DNA of 64,000 nucleotides from Montifringilla adamsi (lineage: Eukaryota; Chordata; Aves; Passeriformes; Passeridae): positions 17,192,574 through 17,256,573 of the forward strand of contig JAGGNK010013558.1 of assembly GCA_017590115.1 (NCBI GenBank), given 5' to 3'. Positions 11,801 to 23,314 of this stretch are shown in pieces; position 1 is the stretch's first letter, and every line of letters begins with the position of its first letter. The translations under genes were made by a program, and so were the position numbers. Below the pieces are notes generated by a model. It made no database searches. It was not told the DNA's origin and saw only the letters and a program-made list of their open reading frames with translations.

Positions 11801-14715
11801 TAAACACAAGTAGTTTCTGAGGTGCCAACAGTGGTTTCCTTACAGACTGGCTTTACACACTGAGCCAGAGGTTCAATTAAAGCTCTTCTCTGGTGGAGGG
11901 TGTTTCAGGCTGTGCTGCTTCATGTTGGACTCACTTCTTACAGGTGGTCTCAACCATCTTTAAGGTCTTTTTAGCCTTAAATGATTCTAAGTGGAGTCAC
12001 CAGCATCTAGTACTGTTCATGCAGCCCTCAGCAGAGGCACTTAGGAGGTCTCTCCTTGCAGCAGCCTGAATTCTCCCAAGCCTGCAAGAGAAAATCTCCC
12101 TCTGGGACACCTCTCTCAAGTCTGGCTCAAAATGGACAGTCTGTTCATTAGCTCCTGGGAACAGCAGAGCAGAAAGAAAAGTGACAGTGACTCTGGAGGT
12201 GTCCAGAGACAGAGCTGAGCCACCAGCACCTGTGTCCTCAGGGGAGCACACAGCCTGCTCCAATTCAGCTAAGACCATGGGAGGAGAGCTGTCCTTGTCT
12301 TTTTCCTGGCAGGGGACTTTATCCACAGGCTGACAGAGGGTCCCTTTTGTCACAGGGAGTTTGCTTTGGCTGAGCTGTGTCTGTCTCACAGTAATTGCAT
12401 CACATGAGGTTTTCCCTGAAGATCTTCCCTGCAAACACTTCCTCCCTGCCTATCTCCAGGGGGCTCCCAGCTTCACCCAACTGCAATAGGGAACAATACC
12501 CTGTTCCACAGAATACTGAGAAATAAGAAAAAAATATTCCTGTGGGATAGGGGCTGAGGAATGGACTCCTGAAATTCCAGGTTGCTTCACGTCTGGCTCC
12601 ATTCCCACCCTGGTGCTATGGCTGTCTGTGAAAAATCTTTCAGGGTAACTTAGGTGAAGATTTGCAGGGATCAGTTTGCAACAGTGTCAGGACCAGAAAA
12701 TAACTGCACACAGTGGCACAGTGGGTGGGAAAAGTCAGGAATATACAAGAACATACTCCCAGCTGAGCAACACAACTGCAGGGTGCTGGGAGAATCCACT
12801 CCCTCAGGGCAGGCAGTACTTTGTGTAGAGAAATCAGGAATGAAAATGCTCCACCATCTCCAGGCAGGCCGTGCTGGGATTTTCAGACAGACAGGACTGG
12901 TGCAGGTCAGGTGGGGATCGGGAGGCCGTGCACAGAGAGCCGTCGGCAGGGTCAGCCACGCGTCACTCCCCAGGCATGCGGGGACAAATGGACAAAGCAA
13001 AGAGCTGCCATTGTTTGACCCTAAAGTTCAGCCAGGCTTTTTATGAAGTCCAGTGTTGCCACCTCTGATGATGTTATCAGGAACCTGGGAATAGCTGGCA
13101 TTTTCTTTTGTTATGATTTATGGTTTGTTTGGGTTTTTCCTCTCCGGACCTTGGCTCCTGCAATCGTGGGATTGATTTCTCATTTAACTCCATGTTTGAC
13201 CTCCTGACAGGCTGGGAAAGTGAGCTGGGAGAAGCCTAGAGGGTTTTTGCTCCGGAGCAAAAGAAAAAGTTCCCAACCATGGGATTGTTTAAGATAATCC
13301 TTTCTCAAAAATGATGCTATTGATTCTTTTTGTGTGTGTGTGGAGGCAGAAGCTCTGAATGCTTGGAGCTGACAATGGCAAAGCCCTTCATGCAGGTGCC
13401 ACCTCCTTGGTGCTAGCAATATCCCACATCTGGTGTTTCCCATCTCCTCTCAATCATCTCCCTTTGTGTCCAACACCTGCCTTGGATGAGGATCACCCCC
13501 CCAAACTGAATATTTAATATAAGGCTTCTCCTTCTCTGCGTGTTCCTTGCAGCAGGACACAAGGAGCCAGAGGGGGAGATTTGTAAGCCAAGAAGGTGGT
13601 GCATGGCTGGAAGAGGTGATGCCAAGGGGATGCACAAGGCACTTCATCCATCTGCATGGATGGCTACTGGAGCCTGGACCGGGTGGCCCAGTCCAACTGC
13701 ACAGACATAAAGTGGTTTGTCTTCACCATGAAAGTTCTAATAAGGGAAACTGCCGACTTAAAACACTCTTAATAATGTTTTCCTATTTCTTTAACACCTC
13801 TCCCTTGGGCATTCTCTCCTCCCTTCACAGCGTCTTGGCCAATTACACTTGCAAAACAAACAGAAAACTCAATATCCCCAGGAGCAGGGATTGCAGGGTC
13901 AGGGGCCCTGTCATATGCTGCAGTGGGGGCTCCAAGGTGGGTGACACCACAGGAGCAGCTCTCCCGTAGCCAGCAAGGCCCTTTCCCATCCCTGGAGAGG
14001 GGGACCCCAGCCAGGCATTGAGTGGGGGGACAAGCCAAGGTGAGAAGGGCTGTCCTTCAGGCACTGCTGGAGGGTGGCACAGAGCTGGGGAAGAGCTGTG
14101 CCCCAAAGCCAAGCCCCTCTGGCCCCACAGCCTGGGTGTGTAAAACACCCCTTTTCTCCTGTGGAAGTGAAACAGCCCCAAGCCCATGTGCTCAGGTGAT
14201 CATGGCTCTGAACTTTTACTGTCTAACCCTTCTTTTCTGTCATATTCAAGCTGCTCCCAAGCTGCCCTCAAAGCTTTGTCAAACCATTTGAACTTTCACA
14301 GAAATTCGGCAATCAAAAACCACCTTTTCTCCATGTGTAGTGATAGGACCAACACCATTCAGAGCTATTTTCCCCACAGGACACTTTACTCAAGTTTATG
14401 CTGATTTTTCTGATTGCTCCCATTCTGGATGCAGAGCTGTGCAGAATCATTACCATAATGCCACTGACAAAAGCTGTGCAGAGTTCACAGCACAATCTCT
14501 GTGATTTAAAAATTCACAACACAGTTTTGTCAGCCTTCTTTTTCCTCCTCCTTCTCTTGGGGCTACTCTGCAGTTCCCCCCTTCTGAGTCAGTCAGTCTT
14601 TACATTCCCTCCCCATCATCCCCAGCTGAGTCAGTAAATTCCCCATCACCATCCCAGGAGACTTTACATGAGCTCCACAGCCTGGAGATGCAAACTGTTT
14701 TTTTGTTTGGTTGTA
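8891..14715. other. Intergenic region upstream of ADAMTS17
   Basis: No exon of a recognisable family was found here on either strand. It holds one short CR1 remnant (9058-9130) and possibly a second, very diverged CR1 3' end around 11890-11992. The longest frames are 209 codons at 9596-10225 and 200 codons at 11117-11719 on the plus strand, and 145 codons at 11997-12434 on the minus strand. None resembles a known protein and I treat them as chance. Confidence 0.6.
9058..9130 (-). mobile_element. CR1 LINE 3' fragment, reverse orientation
   Basis: The motif atcatagaatgg followed by gttggaagg-caccacaaaggg-catctgctcaagcagg matches the reverse complement of the 3' end of chicken-type CR1 elements (attctatgat tail, then the ccttccaac block). 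Only the 3' end is present, as is normal for 5'-truncated CR1 copies, and it becomes too diverged to follow beyond about 9130. Confidence 0.75.
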
Positions 14716-14850
14716 GGATCATAAAATCATAGAGTGGTTTGGGTTGGAAGGGCCCTTGAGGATCATCTCATTCCAATGCCCTGCCATAGGCAGTGATGCC
14801 CCCCACTAAATCGGGTAGCTCAGGGCCCCATCAAACCTGACTTGGGTCAA
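14716..14850 (-). mobile_element. CR1 LINE 3' fragment, reverse orientation
   Basis: The stretch starts aggatcataaaatcatagag and continues through tgggttggaaggg, gatcatctcattccaa, ccctgccataggcag and catcaaacctgacttgg. This is the reverse complement of the CR1 3' end in its standard order (tail, ccttccaaccca block, target-description block). About 135 bp are recognisable. It lies in the intergenic region between ADAMTS17 and CERS3. Confidence 0.87.
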
Positions 14851-17800
14851 CTGATGTCTGTGTTAGTTGCCTGGCCTGGGGGTCACTTGGAGCACCTATT
14901 TGGGACAAAAGCCACACTTTCTGGGCTCTTGGGCTGCCCTGAAGCAGTGAAAGCATGTTTGTCCTCAGGGCATAAAGGAGCAGGGTGGGCAGGATGTGCT
15001 GTGACCATTGCAGGGCCACATCTGTAGCTCTGTGCACTTTGGCAGATGCTGTTCACCTCACACTCCTTTAAGGGATTGCAAAGGCTGCCTTTTCCTGCAC
15101 AGCCAGCGAGGAAACCCCACTGCCCACGTCAGCACAGTGCTCAGGGTCACTAACATGAGGTCAGTGCGAGGTCTGGAGGGAGCAACACGCCTGGAGTCTG
15201 AAACACATCCTGCTCCTAATCAGCAACAGCCACCAATACCTCATCCCAGTCCATTTGGGGCCAATATTGTCATTTTTTTGCAAGGTCATACAGTGAACCA
15301 GGAACAGAGTTGAGATGTCCCTCTGCTGCTGGATCCCCTCTCCCAACAGAGCTGGCAATTGACTTTGGCTTGGCTGCAAGTGTTTGTTCATAACAGCAAA
15401 ACATCAGCAAAACTCTAGGACTGTTTCAGCTGCTGGCTGTCAGGAATTCTGGGTTGGACACACACAGGAAAAGAGGGGAGAAATGTGTCGGTGAACCTGC
15501 TGGCAGGGAGGATCCTCTCCAGCCCCTTCTGTGAGCTGGGATGGAGGGAGCTGTGCTGACAGCTGGGCACCAGCCCATGGAAACCTGCATGGAGAGAGCC
15601 CTGCAGGCAACCCCAAAGCTCCAATCTGCAGGGACAGGCAAGTCAAATCCAGCTGTCTCCCGGCTCTGAGTGAATCCCAGGGAAGAGCTGGGGTCAGCTG
15701 GGAACCACAGAGGTTGTTACTCACAGCATCCAAACACCTCCTATCCATCCACAGCTATGGAGAGAGCTCATGGAAAGATTTCATCCTGCTATCAAAGCAA
15801 ACCAGATCCCAGCTCTCATAGCTGAGCACAGCCTGACCACAAGGGTTGTGCCAAATGGAATTAAAGCAGTTTGTTTGGACCAACGTGTCCCTTTTTCCTG
15901 CTGACACCTATGGGGAGTGTGGGAGTGTGCACCTCATGCTTGTGGTGGAGTGGAGCCTGTCTCCTGAGGTGGAATGGCACCATCAGAATGGCATCATTAG
16001 AATGGCAGTGGAACCCTCATTATTCTGAGAGATTTATCCTCCTTATTTGCATTACAGACATTAGGGATCTAGATGAGAACATGACTTCACTTACCACCAG
16101 CCACAAACCCTGTGGCTTGAAAAATATGTAGGTTAAAGAGACAATTTGAGAAATTACAGACAGTAAAGCAGTGTCAGAGCAGATTTAACATCCTTTCTGC
16201 TCCAGCCCTACTCCAGATACACCAGGTACAGCTCTGGTACCAGGAGACACAGTGCTGCACCAACAGGGAATGGGCTAGTGGTGACACCCAAGCAGATGCC
16301 AGTCCTTGGGACACCAGCACAAGGGGCCTCCGGACTGGCACCAAACACTCAATCTCAGTAAAACTGAAGTGTTTTTTTATCCGACGCCTGTTTCACAGTC
16401 AGCGACCGATCAAGTGGAAATACCAGCTGCATGAAGTTTGCATATTCAACGCGATATTCAGCGGAATCTGTTTTCTGGGGCAAAAAGATGGACAGCAACG
16501 CTCCACGGAGCCGTGTCCCGACGGGAGCCGTGTCCTGCTATTGCCACCTCGTGGGGCCTCGCAGCAATGACCAGGTCACCAACAGGGGGGTGGCACGGGA
16601 GGGGTCCGGGGCGTTCTCATCGCAGCAGGTCCAGCAGCGCTGGGCTCTCCAAAGGCAGCTGCAGCCAGAACCAGGGGAGCAATTCCCCAGTTCACTGAAA
16701 GCTGTGCATGCCCTGCAGAATAGTCAGGGTTATAGAACAGTCCTACCTTTAGGCTAAAGGGGACATTGCTGCAGAGTCCTGTTTTCTGCTCATCCTTGCA
16801 GGACCCAAAGGGATAAAAAAACCCCTGCAAACACACAATCCCTACCTGACCTCGCTGCCCTTGCAATGGGGAAATGTATGAGACATTCTTTGGTTGCTGA
16901 ATAATTTCTCCTTTAAATCAGCAAAGGAACTAGGTAGGATTTGCATGGCCTGATAAGATTCAGCACAACCTGATAAGATTTAGCTCCTGCTTCCCACAGA
17001 TTCTTATGAAATCCTAGGACTTCTGTTCTGTCTGCAGCCCATGACAACTGAGACACTTACCCATAGGTGCGGTAGGAAGGCCTTTTAGCAGATTTCTCCT
17101 GCTCTTTGTTGTAGAAAGCAAACACACAAATCTTCCAGGAGCTCTTCTAGCACTTGTGGGATTTCCAGTCAGCCAGGAAAAGCACCAAACGAGCTCTGAG
17201 GTCCAAGGGGGAGTCAGGCTCACCCAGCAACTGGAGGTGAAGTGTGGGGTCGTTGCCACAGCTGCAGGTCTGCTGGGCTCTACTTGTGGCTGCCCTGGCC
17301 CAGCCCCAGCCCAGTCCCCTCACTCACATACTGGGAAATTTGTGAAGGAGCTTTTCCCAGATCCTCCTGCTTCGCTCCTGCCCTGGGAACTCTGGTTGGG
17401 CTTGGTGTGAAGCCATTGGTGCTCGGGGAAAAGGAGTTGTCCTGGCTGCAAAGTTCATCTCTGAGTCCAGGCAACGCTGGCTGCTGCTGCTTGGAATGCT
17501 GATCCCCATACAGAACTACTGTCGTTTTCCTCTCCTTCTCTCGGAACTTGTTCCCCCTAATACTGTTACTGCTCTGCTTTGTGATTCTAGGTGATGTCGG
17601 TTCTGCCTTTAAGCCGTTGTTGTGTTGTCCCAGCAATTTTTGCTCCTGCTTTTCCCACTGTTCCCTTCTCTCCCCTGGCTCAGAAGCCATCTCCAGCTGC
17701 ACCCAAGTGCTGAGGCAGTTGTGACAACCACGGCTCCTATTTCACCTCTTCCTGGTAAATTTGGCCTTGGATTGTGGGCATTAGCATCAGCAGCCCAGGT

Positions 17801-20530
17801 ATTGCTCAGATCCTGAGCAGGCAGGGGACAGGAAGCAGAGTGCTCGCTGGAAGTGAGGATTCTGCCTTGAAAAGGGGAGGATTGCTTTGCAAGGGGAATG
17901 TCCTTGAAAGGATACGTGCCCAGATTGGGACGAGGCAGTGCTGTGCTCAAGTGAGTCCTGCAAACAGAAATGCTAATTTTCCAGGGAGGATTTTGCCCTG
18001 GGCTATAGGAAGAGGAAACCCTGGAGCAGTGCCTGATGGCTGAGAATGCAGTGCCACGCTGTCCTTGTTGTAACTGGTCACATGAGATCTGGGTCCAATT
18101 CTCACCAGTATCATGGGAAAAACTCCTGTGAATTTCAGTGGAAATTTAATCATTTATTTCCCTGCTCAACTTAACTTCTTTTAGACCAGCTTCTTTTGTG
18201 GTAGGAAAAATATGGACTTTTCAGCACCTGAAACAACTGCCTGGGACCTGTTTCTTCCCACCCAGCTCAAAACAGAACTCCATGGCTACAAGGCCATGCT
18301 TCTTGCACTTCAAAGTCACGGTGGAGAGGGTTTATACTTGTTATTCCACTTAATGTTTCTGAATTTGAAATGATTATGGGGTCTCCTCTGAATGTTTTAT
18401 GGGGTAACAAAACTCAGAAGAATAGGGCTCACTCCAGCTGAGTAAATAGAAGTTATTTTCATAAATCTTGAGACTATTGGAACATCAACAACATTATCCT
18501 GTGTGGGTTGTTATGACTTTGTGTTTGGAGATTTGTGTGTGTTAAAGCTCAGCCTTGTGCTTTCAGCCTTGTCTTCTATTACAGTAGAACCTTCAGGTAG
18601 CCCCAGAGAGGGTTCTCCAGTCCAATAACCTCTCAGAGCCCCACTTGAAGCTCTCTGTAGCCAGCCTGGGTGGAGATCACACTGCTTTGATCACTTCCTT
18701 TTCCTTGGAGGGAGCCCATCGAACTGCTGGGGAACCAGGAACAATAACTTCCAGTGATTTTGGGTGAAATCAGCTCCCAGGTACATTCATGGCTCATGTG
18801 CTGCTCCACACCAAAGGTTCCCAGCTCCGGGGCAGCCCTGGACCTGCTCTGGAGCTCTCACACCTGGGCTGCATCCCTGGGCTCAGCATGGACTGTCATT
18901 CCTGGTGCCTGCTTCTCTTCAAACCCACAGCTGAGGGAAGTGCCTGTGGAGATGGTGTCTTTCTTCCAAATTCAGCAACTTTTTTTTTTTTTTTTTTTAA
19001 ATTCTTCACAGTTTGCAAGTTGTTTGTAGCCAAAACTCACACAGCCCTGCTCGGTTTGTTTTCTATCTACTTTATTCTTACTCATAAGCTTAAAAAAATC
19101 AGCTAATAAAACCAAAGTGTTCTGCTAGAGTTCGTTATTTGGGCTGAAACACCTTCCCTTCTGTTTGACTGCCCATGAGAAGAGATGGTAAGTCAGAACC
19201 TCTGTGATCTTCCCAACCAGGGAGGCAGAAATGGAAAGAAGAAATATGGAGCAGTTTTTCAGCTGATACAAATGAGCACAACTCCCTTGTCTTCTGTAGA
19301 GCTTTCCTGCTTTTGCCAGGTGAAGATCCACGTCTGAGCTGTCTCACAGGTGCTTGTGATGAGCCACTAATAATCCCACAACAACCTGCTGGGCAGTAGC
19401 ACCTCAGTCCTAACACGCAGAACTTCCCAGGCAAGCCTAATGTGCACCTCAAAACACCGCTGGGTAGAGACACAAACAGGTGTAACATTCCTGGTGTACT
19501 CAGGAGCATTCACAATACTTTAATCAAAGCATAAACCTTGAATAATATAAAGGATGGGTGATGCCCCCATTAATTTTGCTTCCTCTTCACTTGTTAATTG
19601 TTCAGAAAAACACAAGTTCATTTACAGACATTGCTGTTAGGTCTTATGCAGATTGTGGGTCATCCAGCTTTTCCAGACAACAGAAAAACTTGGAAGAGTA
19701 AGGAATTATTTCCTCCCATTGAAAAGCTTGGAGGGAATGGAAAGCAGAGAGGAGGACACTGCATGGAAGAGAAAACAAGGAAATCCTCACCTAGACACCT
19801 CTTTTTAAAAAATATTTATTTGTAGTGTGTATTTCAATTTACCACAGTCAGTGGTGGTAAGAACAAAAAAAAAAAAAAAAAAAAAAAAAAAGAGATAATT
19901 ATACCAAATAACATGAATAGACAAAATGATTTCTGTGGAGTAAAGGAGATCTGTAAACCCAATCCAGAGCAGGCTGGTAAATCTAAGTATGACACAAGTA
20001 TGGAGGAAGCAGAGTACACATGGACAGGAATACCTGAACTAAATCCAGAGAAATTAAACAGAACAGAAGAGTTTCCCCTGTGTCTTATGGACTAAGATTT
20101 GATTTTCAGTCTAGAGCTCTATCAGAAATATGTGGCACAGTCAAAGTGACACAGCAAAGCCAGATGCACAGTGTCAACTCATTGAACCAGGACACACTTT
20201 GTGAAATGGTAATAAGAAAATGTTAGAGTCTATCTGTGCTCCCATACACACCTGCAGTTGTTCTGCACCTGCACTTTGAGACTCTTTGTACAACAAGGTT
20301 ATAAAAATGTTGAATCATCATTGCATTGCATTGAATAGACTGAAAATCTTGAAGCACCATGACATAAATTTCTTTAGCAGAAATTGTGCCCCCATGACCT
20401 CAGCTTCTTGTTTCTGAGTTTCCATCAGTAAAAAGGGGGAAATTAAATGCACATAACTCCAGGAATTACCAACCTGACGTTAACAGAAGACACTCTGACA
20501 GCCCATTCCCACTTCTTTCTGTGCTGTGGG
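14851..20530. other. Intergenic region between ADAMTS17 and CERS3
   Basis: I see no exon, RNA gene or intact repeat here. The region holds a T19 run (18980-18998), an A27 run (19865-19891) and a short direct duplication with two GATAAG sites at 16948-16985. Open frames of about 60-140 codons on both strands are not convincing. Confidence 0.6.
19865..19891. repeat. A27 mononucleotide run
   Basis: Twenty-seven consecutive A residues. No flanking gene copy or target-site duplication marks it as the tail of a retrocopy. Similar runs are T19 at 18980-18998, T25 at 43647-43671, T16 at 44685-44700 and A22 at 56562-56583. Confidence 0.97.
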
Positions 20531-20532
20531 TA

Positions 20533-20538
20533 TTTATT
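20533..20538 (-). terminator. CERS3: Candidate CERS3 polyadenylation signal (AATAAA)
   Basis: TTTATT on the plus strand reads AATAAA on the minus strand. It is the first canonical signal I found downstream of the CERS3 stop codon and would give a 3' UTR of about 2.65 kb. Non-canonical signals closer to the stop (for example CATAAA near 21910) cannot be excluded. Confidence 0.3.
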
Positions 20539-23182
20539 ACCAGGACCTAGTGGTTTACATTCAGAATTTTTAGGTCTAATCCCCTTGGTTGTCCATGACA
20601 GTAATCCCTGGAAAGGGCCCTCCATGGCCTGCCTTCCACCCCCTCCCACTGCAATATTACTTAGTTGCTTACTGTGCCCAGACCTCACCTTCAGGATGTT
20701 ACTTTCTTCCATATTCTTCTATACTCACCCAAAATTTGCCTCAAAGTTTTACATCTGAGTGTATTCATCTACCTTTTGTTCTTCCTCTAAGATCTCAGTT
20801 TCACATCAACTTAGAACAACAGTTATTGCAATTAGATTGGACAACTGCAGTCCAAAATTCCTCCTAGGCAAGTCTCCAATAGAGTTAATTGGCTTCAGTG
20901 GGAGACTTGTCCTGAGTAGGAAAGGCAAAGTTTTGGCCTCAAGGAGACTATAAATTCCAGTTTAAAAATCAGTAGTTGTTCAGAGGCTCATTCCTGTGAC
21001 AACATCATCCTTTGTGTTTCCTTTCCTAGTCATAGGAGGAAAGCTTCTGGCACCAAAATCAAATGATAATACCTTGGCCACCTCCCAAAACCCCGTTACA
21101 TCTCGAAGAAAGCACGGCCGTCTTTCCCAAGAGAGTGTAAATCCTCCAAGACGCCGGATTTCCACGTTCTGTTAGGAAAGTGCTTTTCACGCAGGCAATA
21201 AACGGCCCCGATAACAACTGTGCCCCTGCCAAACTCTGCGGTTGCTTTACGTGCTGCCATCAGTGCTTACACTCCCCATACTCCCCCCCTGCAGTACTTA
21301 AGGTGTTCTCATAGGTGCAGAAAGGGCACTGGTGGCCAAAGGCTGCTCACAGGGTTCTGCCCACTCAGCCCAAGTGGCACCACTGAAGTACAAGCACCAG
21401 GACAGGGGTGCTTTTCCACCACCACACATCTCCCTTCCTTCTCAGGAGCTGTAGGCCATGCTCCTTCCTCTGTGTAACTCCCTTTGTGGTAAAACATGCA
21501 CACTTGGGTCCAAAACGGTCAAAATACAAGTAAAAATGTAGACACTGTAAAAAAAGCCTCTGTACCAAAGCCCTCCTACAGCTTCTTGTAACTGCATGAA
21601 ACTGACTTCTTTCTTCATATCTGAGATCCCAAACATTTCCCATTCTTTCAATGCTTCAGTCACTGAATTACATCCCACTTGCCAAGGAAATCTTGGGAAA
21701 ACAAGTCAGTCCTGTAACGCTTCCCGTAGGTCACCAATTCCTGCTGGAGGGGAACGGAGCTGTTCTGACCCGAGCACTCTGACTGAGGCTGCTCTAGGAG
21801 TGGTCCCCTGGCCTCCATCAAACTACTGGATTTAGCTCCCCAGATGATCTCAGCTACTGTAGAACCACATGCAGAGCCTCTCACCTCCCAAACTTATGAC
21901 ACAAATCCTTTATGACCCTGTGAGCTAATGCAGAGGGAAATGGGACTGGCACCACCCTGTTTACAAGGCCTGGGTTCTCCATGGAGAGCCCAAGGACTGA
22001 AAATGCTGCTGCAGCCCACCTTGTGTTAGAACAGAAGTGCAAATTTAGGATAGAGGCACTTCGGGTAAGAGGAGCTGCTGCTCACTGGTTACAGCATAAA
22101 CAGCTTGTGGCTGAAGTCACATACATCCAAGTTTGGGTCTAGCTGATTTTATAAAAGAGCAGAGATGGAAATACAGATCCTGGTACCAAATGAACGCACA
22201 GCAGTGACAGTGTGACATCCCGTGCCAGTCCCATGCTCCCCAGTGCCCAGGTACCTGCAGTGAACACTCCAGAAGCACAAATCAGAACTTGGTGGCCTTG
22301 CTCCAGAGAAGGCAGCATCCAAAGCTGTGACACGAGGTCACAAGAAGGGAATGGATGAGAATTGGTTTTAACTTTCTGGTCTGAAGATGAGTGAGGAGCA
22401 GAGGGTGTTTTTCCCAATTTCCATTTCCCCTTTTTCTCCCCTCTGCACCTTCTGTTCTAACACTGGGCCAAAATGACTGAAAGACATTTGAGAAGCCTGG
22501 AGCTCAATGGAGAATTGGGGCTGAGTTTTGCTGTTTTAACAGTGACTTCCTTGACACAATATTTCAGCTATCTATCACTTCAGAGAAAGACTATATTCCT
22601 ACACTGAAGCCAACCCTTCACAGACAAGTAATTTGAATTCCTCCACGTTCACTTCCTCTGGCCTCCAGGAAATGAAATATAACTCAGAAAAATACTCGTT
22701 TTGATGAGGGTTTAAACTGAAAAGTAAAGACAAAATGCCAGTCACTGTACAGCACTATCAAATTTTTCCCACATTGAGTAATTCTGGTTGCTAATGGAGT
22801 TCACACTACCTACCTACCACAAAACATCCGTGATTTACATTGTTTGATGAAATATATCTTATATCAGATTGAAAAACAACATTAGAATCAGCGGGACACT
22901 AAATTACTTGACTCTCTTGAGCTTTGCCCTCATGGAGCACTGTCAGTCAGCATGTCCAAACATCTTTCCACACACTCCACAACGATTCTGAAAGTGGGTC
23001 ATTAACACATTTTGTCATGTTATGCAATTTCTCCCTCCCCTCTAAACTGGGCTTTTTTCCAGGTCCAGTAGCCAACAATAAATCAATCACAGTCTCTCAC
23101 AAGCCTTTTGACTTAAATCCTGTCCTGTAGGTTGGGCTAAAACCAGAGCAGGAATCACTGCAGGAGGTGAGGCAGGACAGAG

Positions 23183-23314
23183 CTAGTGGTGACTGCTGCT
23201 TAGGAGGTGTTTGCTTGACCCACTGCTGTTCTTGGTGCCACTCTTTGTGGACTCCTCTTCAATGTCTGTAAGAGAATCCTCCTCCTCTTCATCACTCCGA
23301 TCATCTTTCAAGTC
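23183..23314 (-). CDS. CERS3: CERS3 coding exon 10 (acidic C-terminal tail, stop)
   Basis: The acceptor is TTCTCCCTAG before GAC at 23314 and the stop is TAG at 23185-23183. It has 43 codons starting [20 protein letters not shown] and ending SSSHH. The DxRSDxE motif and the following acidic serine/threonine stretch are characteristic of ceramide synthase tails, where they are phosphorylated by casein kinase 2 and take part in dimer formation. It joins exon 9 in phase 0. It is separated from the rest of the gene by a 12.6-kb intron, so it was assigned from the motif and phase rather than from proximity. Confidence 0.92.
   Translation of the reverse strand, partial: DLKDDRSDEEEEDSLTDIEEESTKSGTKNSSGSSKHLLSSSHH

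Noticed and set aside
11890..11992. Possible diverged CR1 3' end (aaggtctttttagcc-ttaaatgattctaag)
   Set aside because: Only the last 35 bp vaguely follow the CR1 end, too diverged to call without a repeat library search.
11997..12434. 145-codon minus-strand frame between ADAMTS17 and CERS3
   Set aside because: It has no recognisable motif, no clear paired splice sites and lies in moderately GC-rich intergenic DNA; similar frames occur throughout the window by chance.
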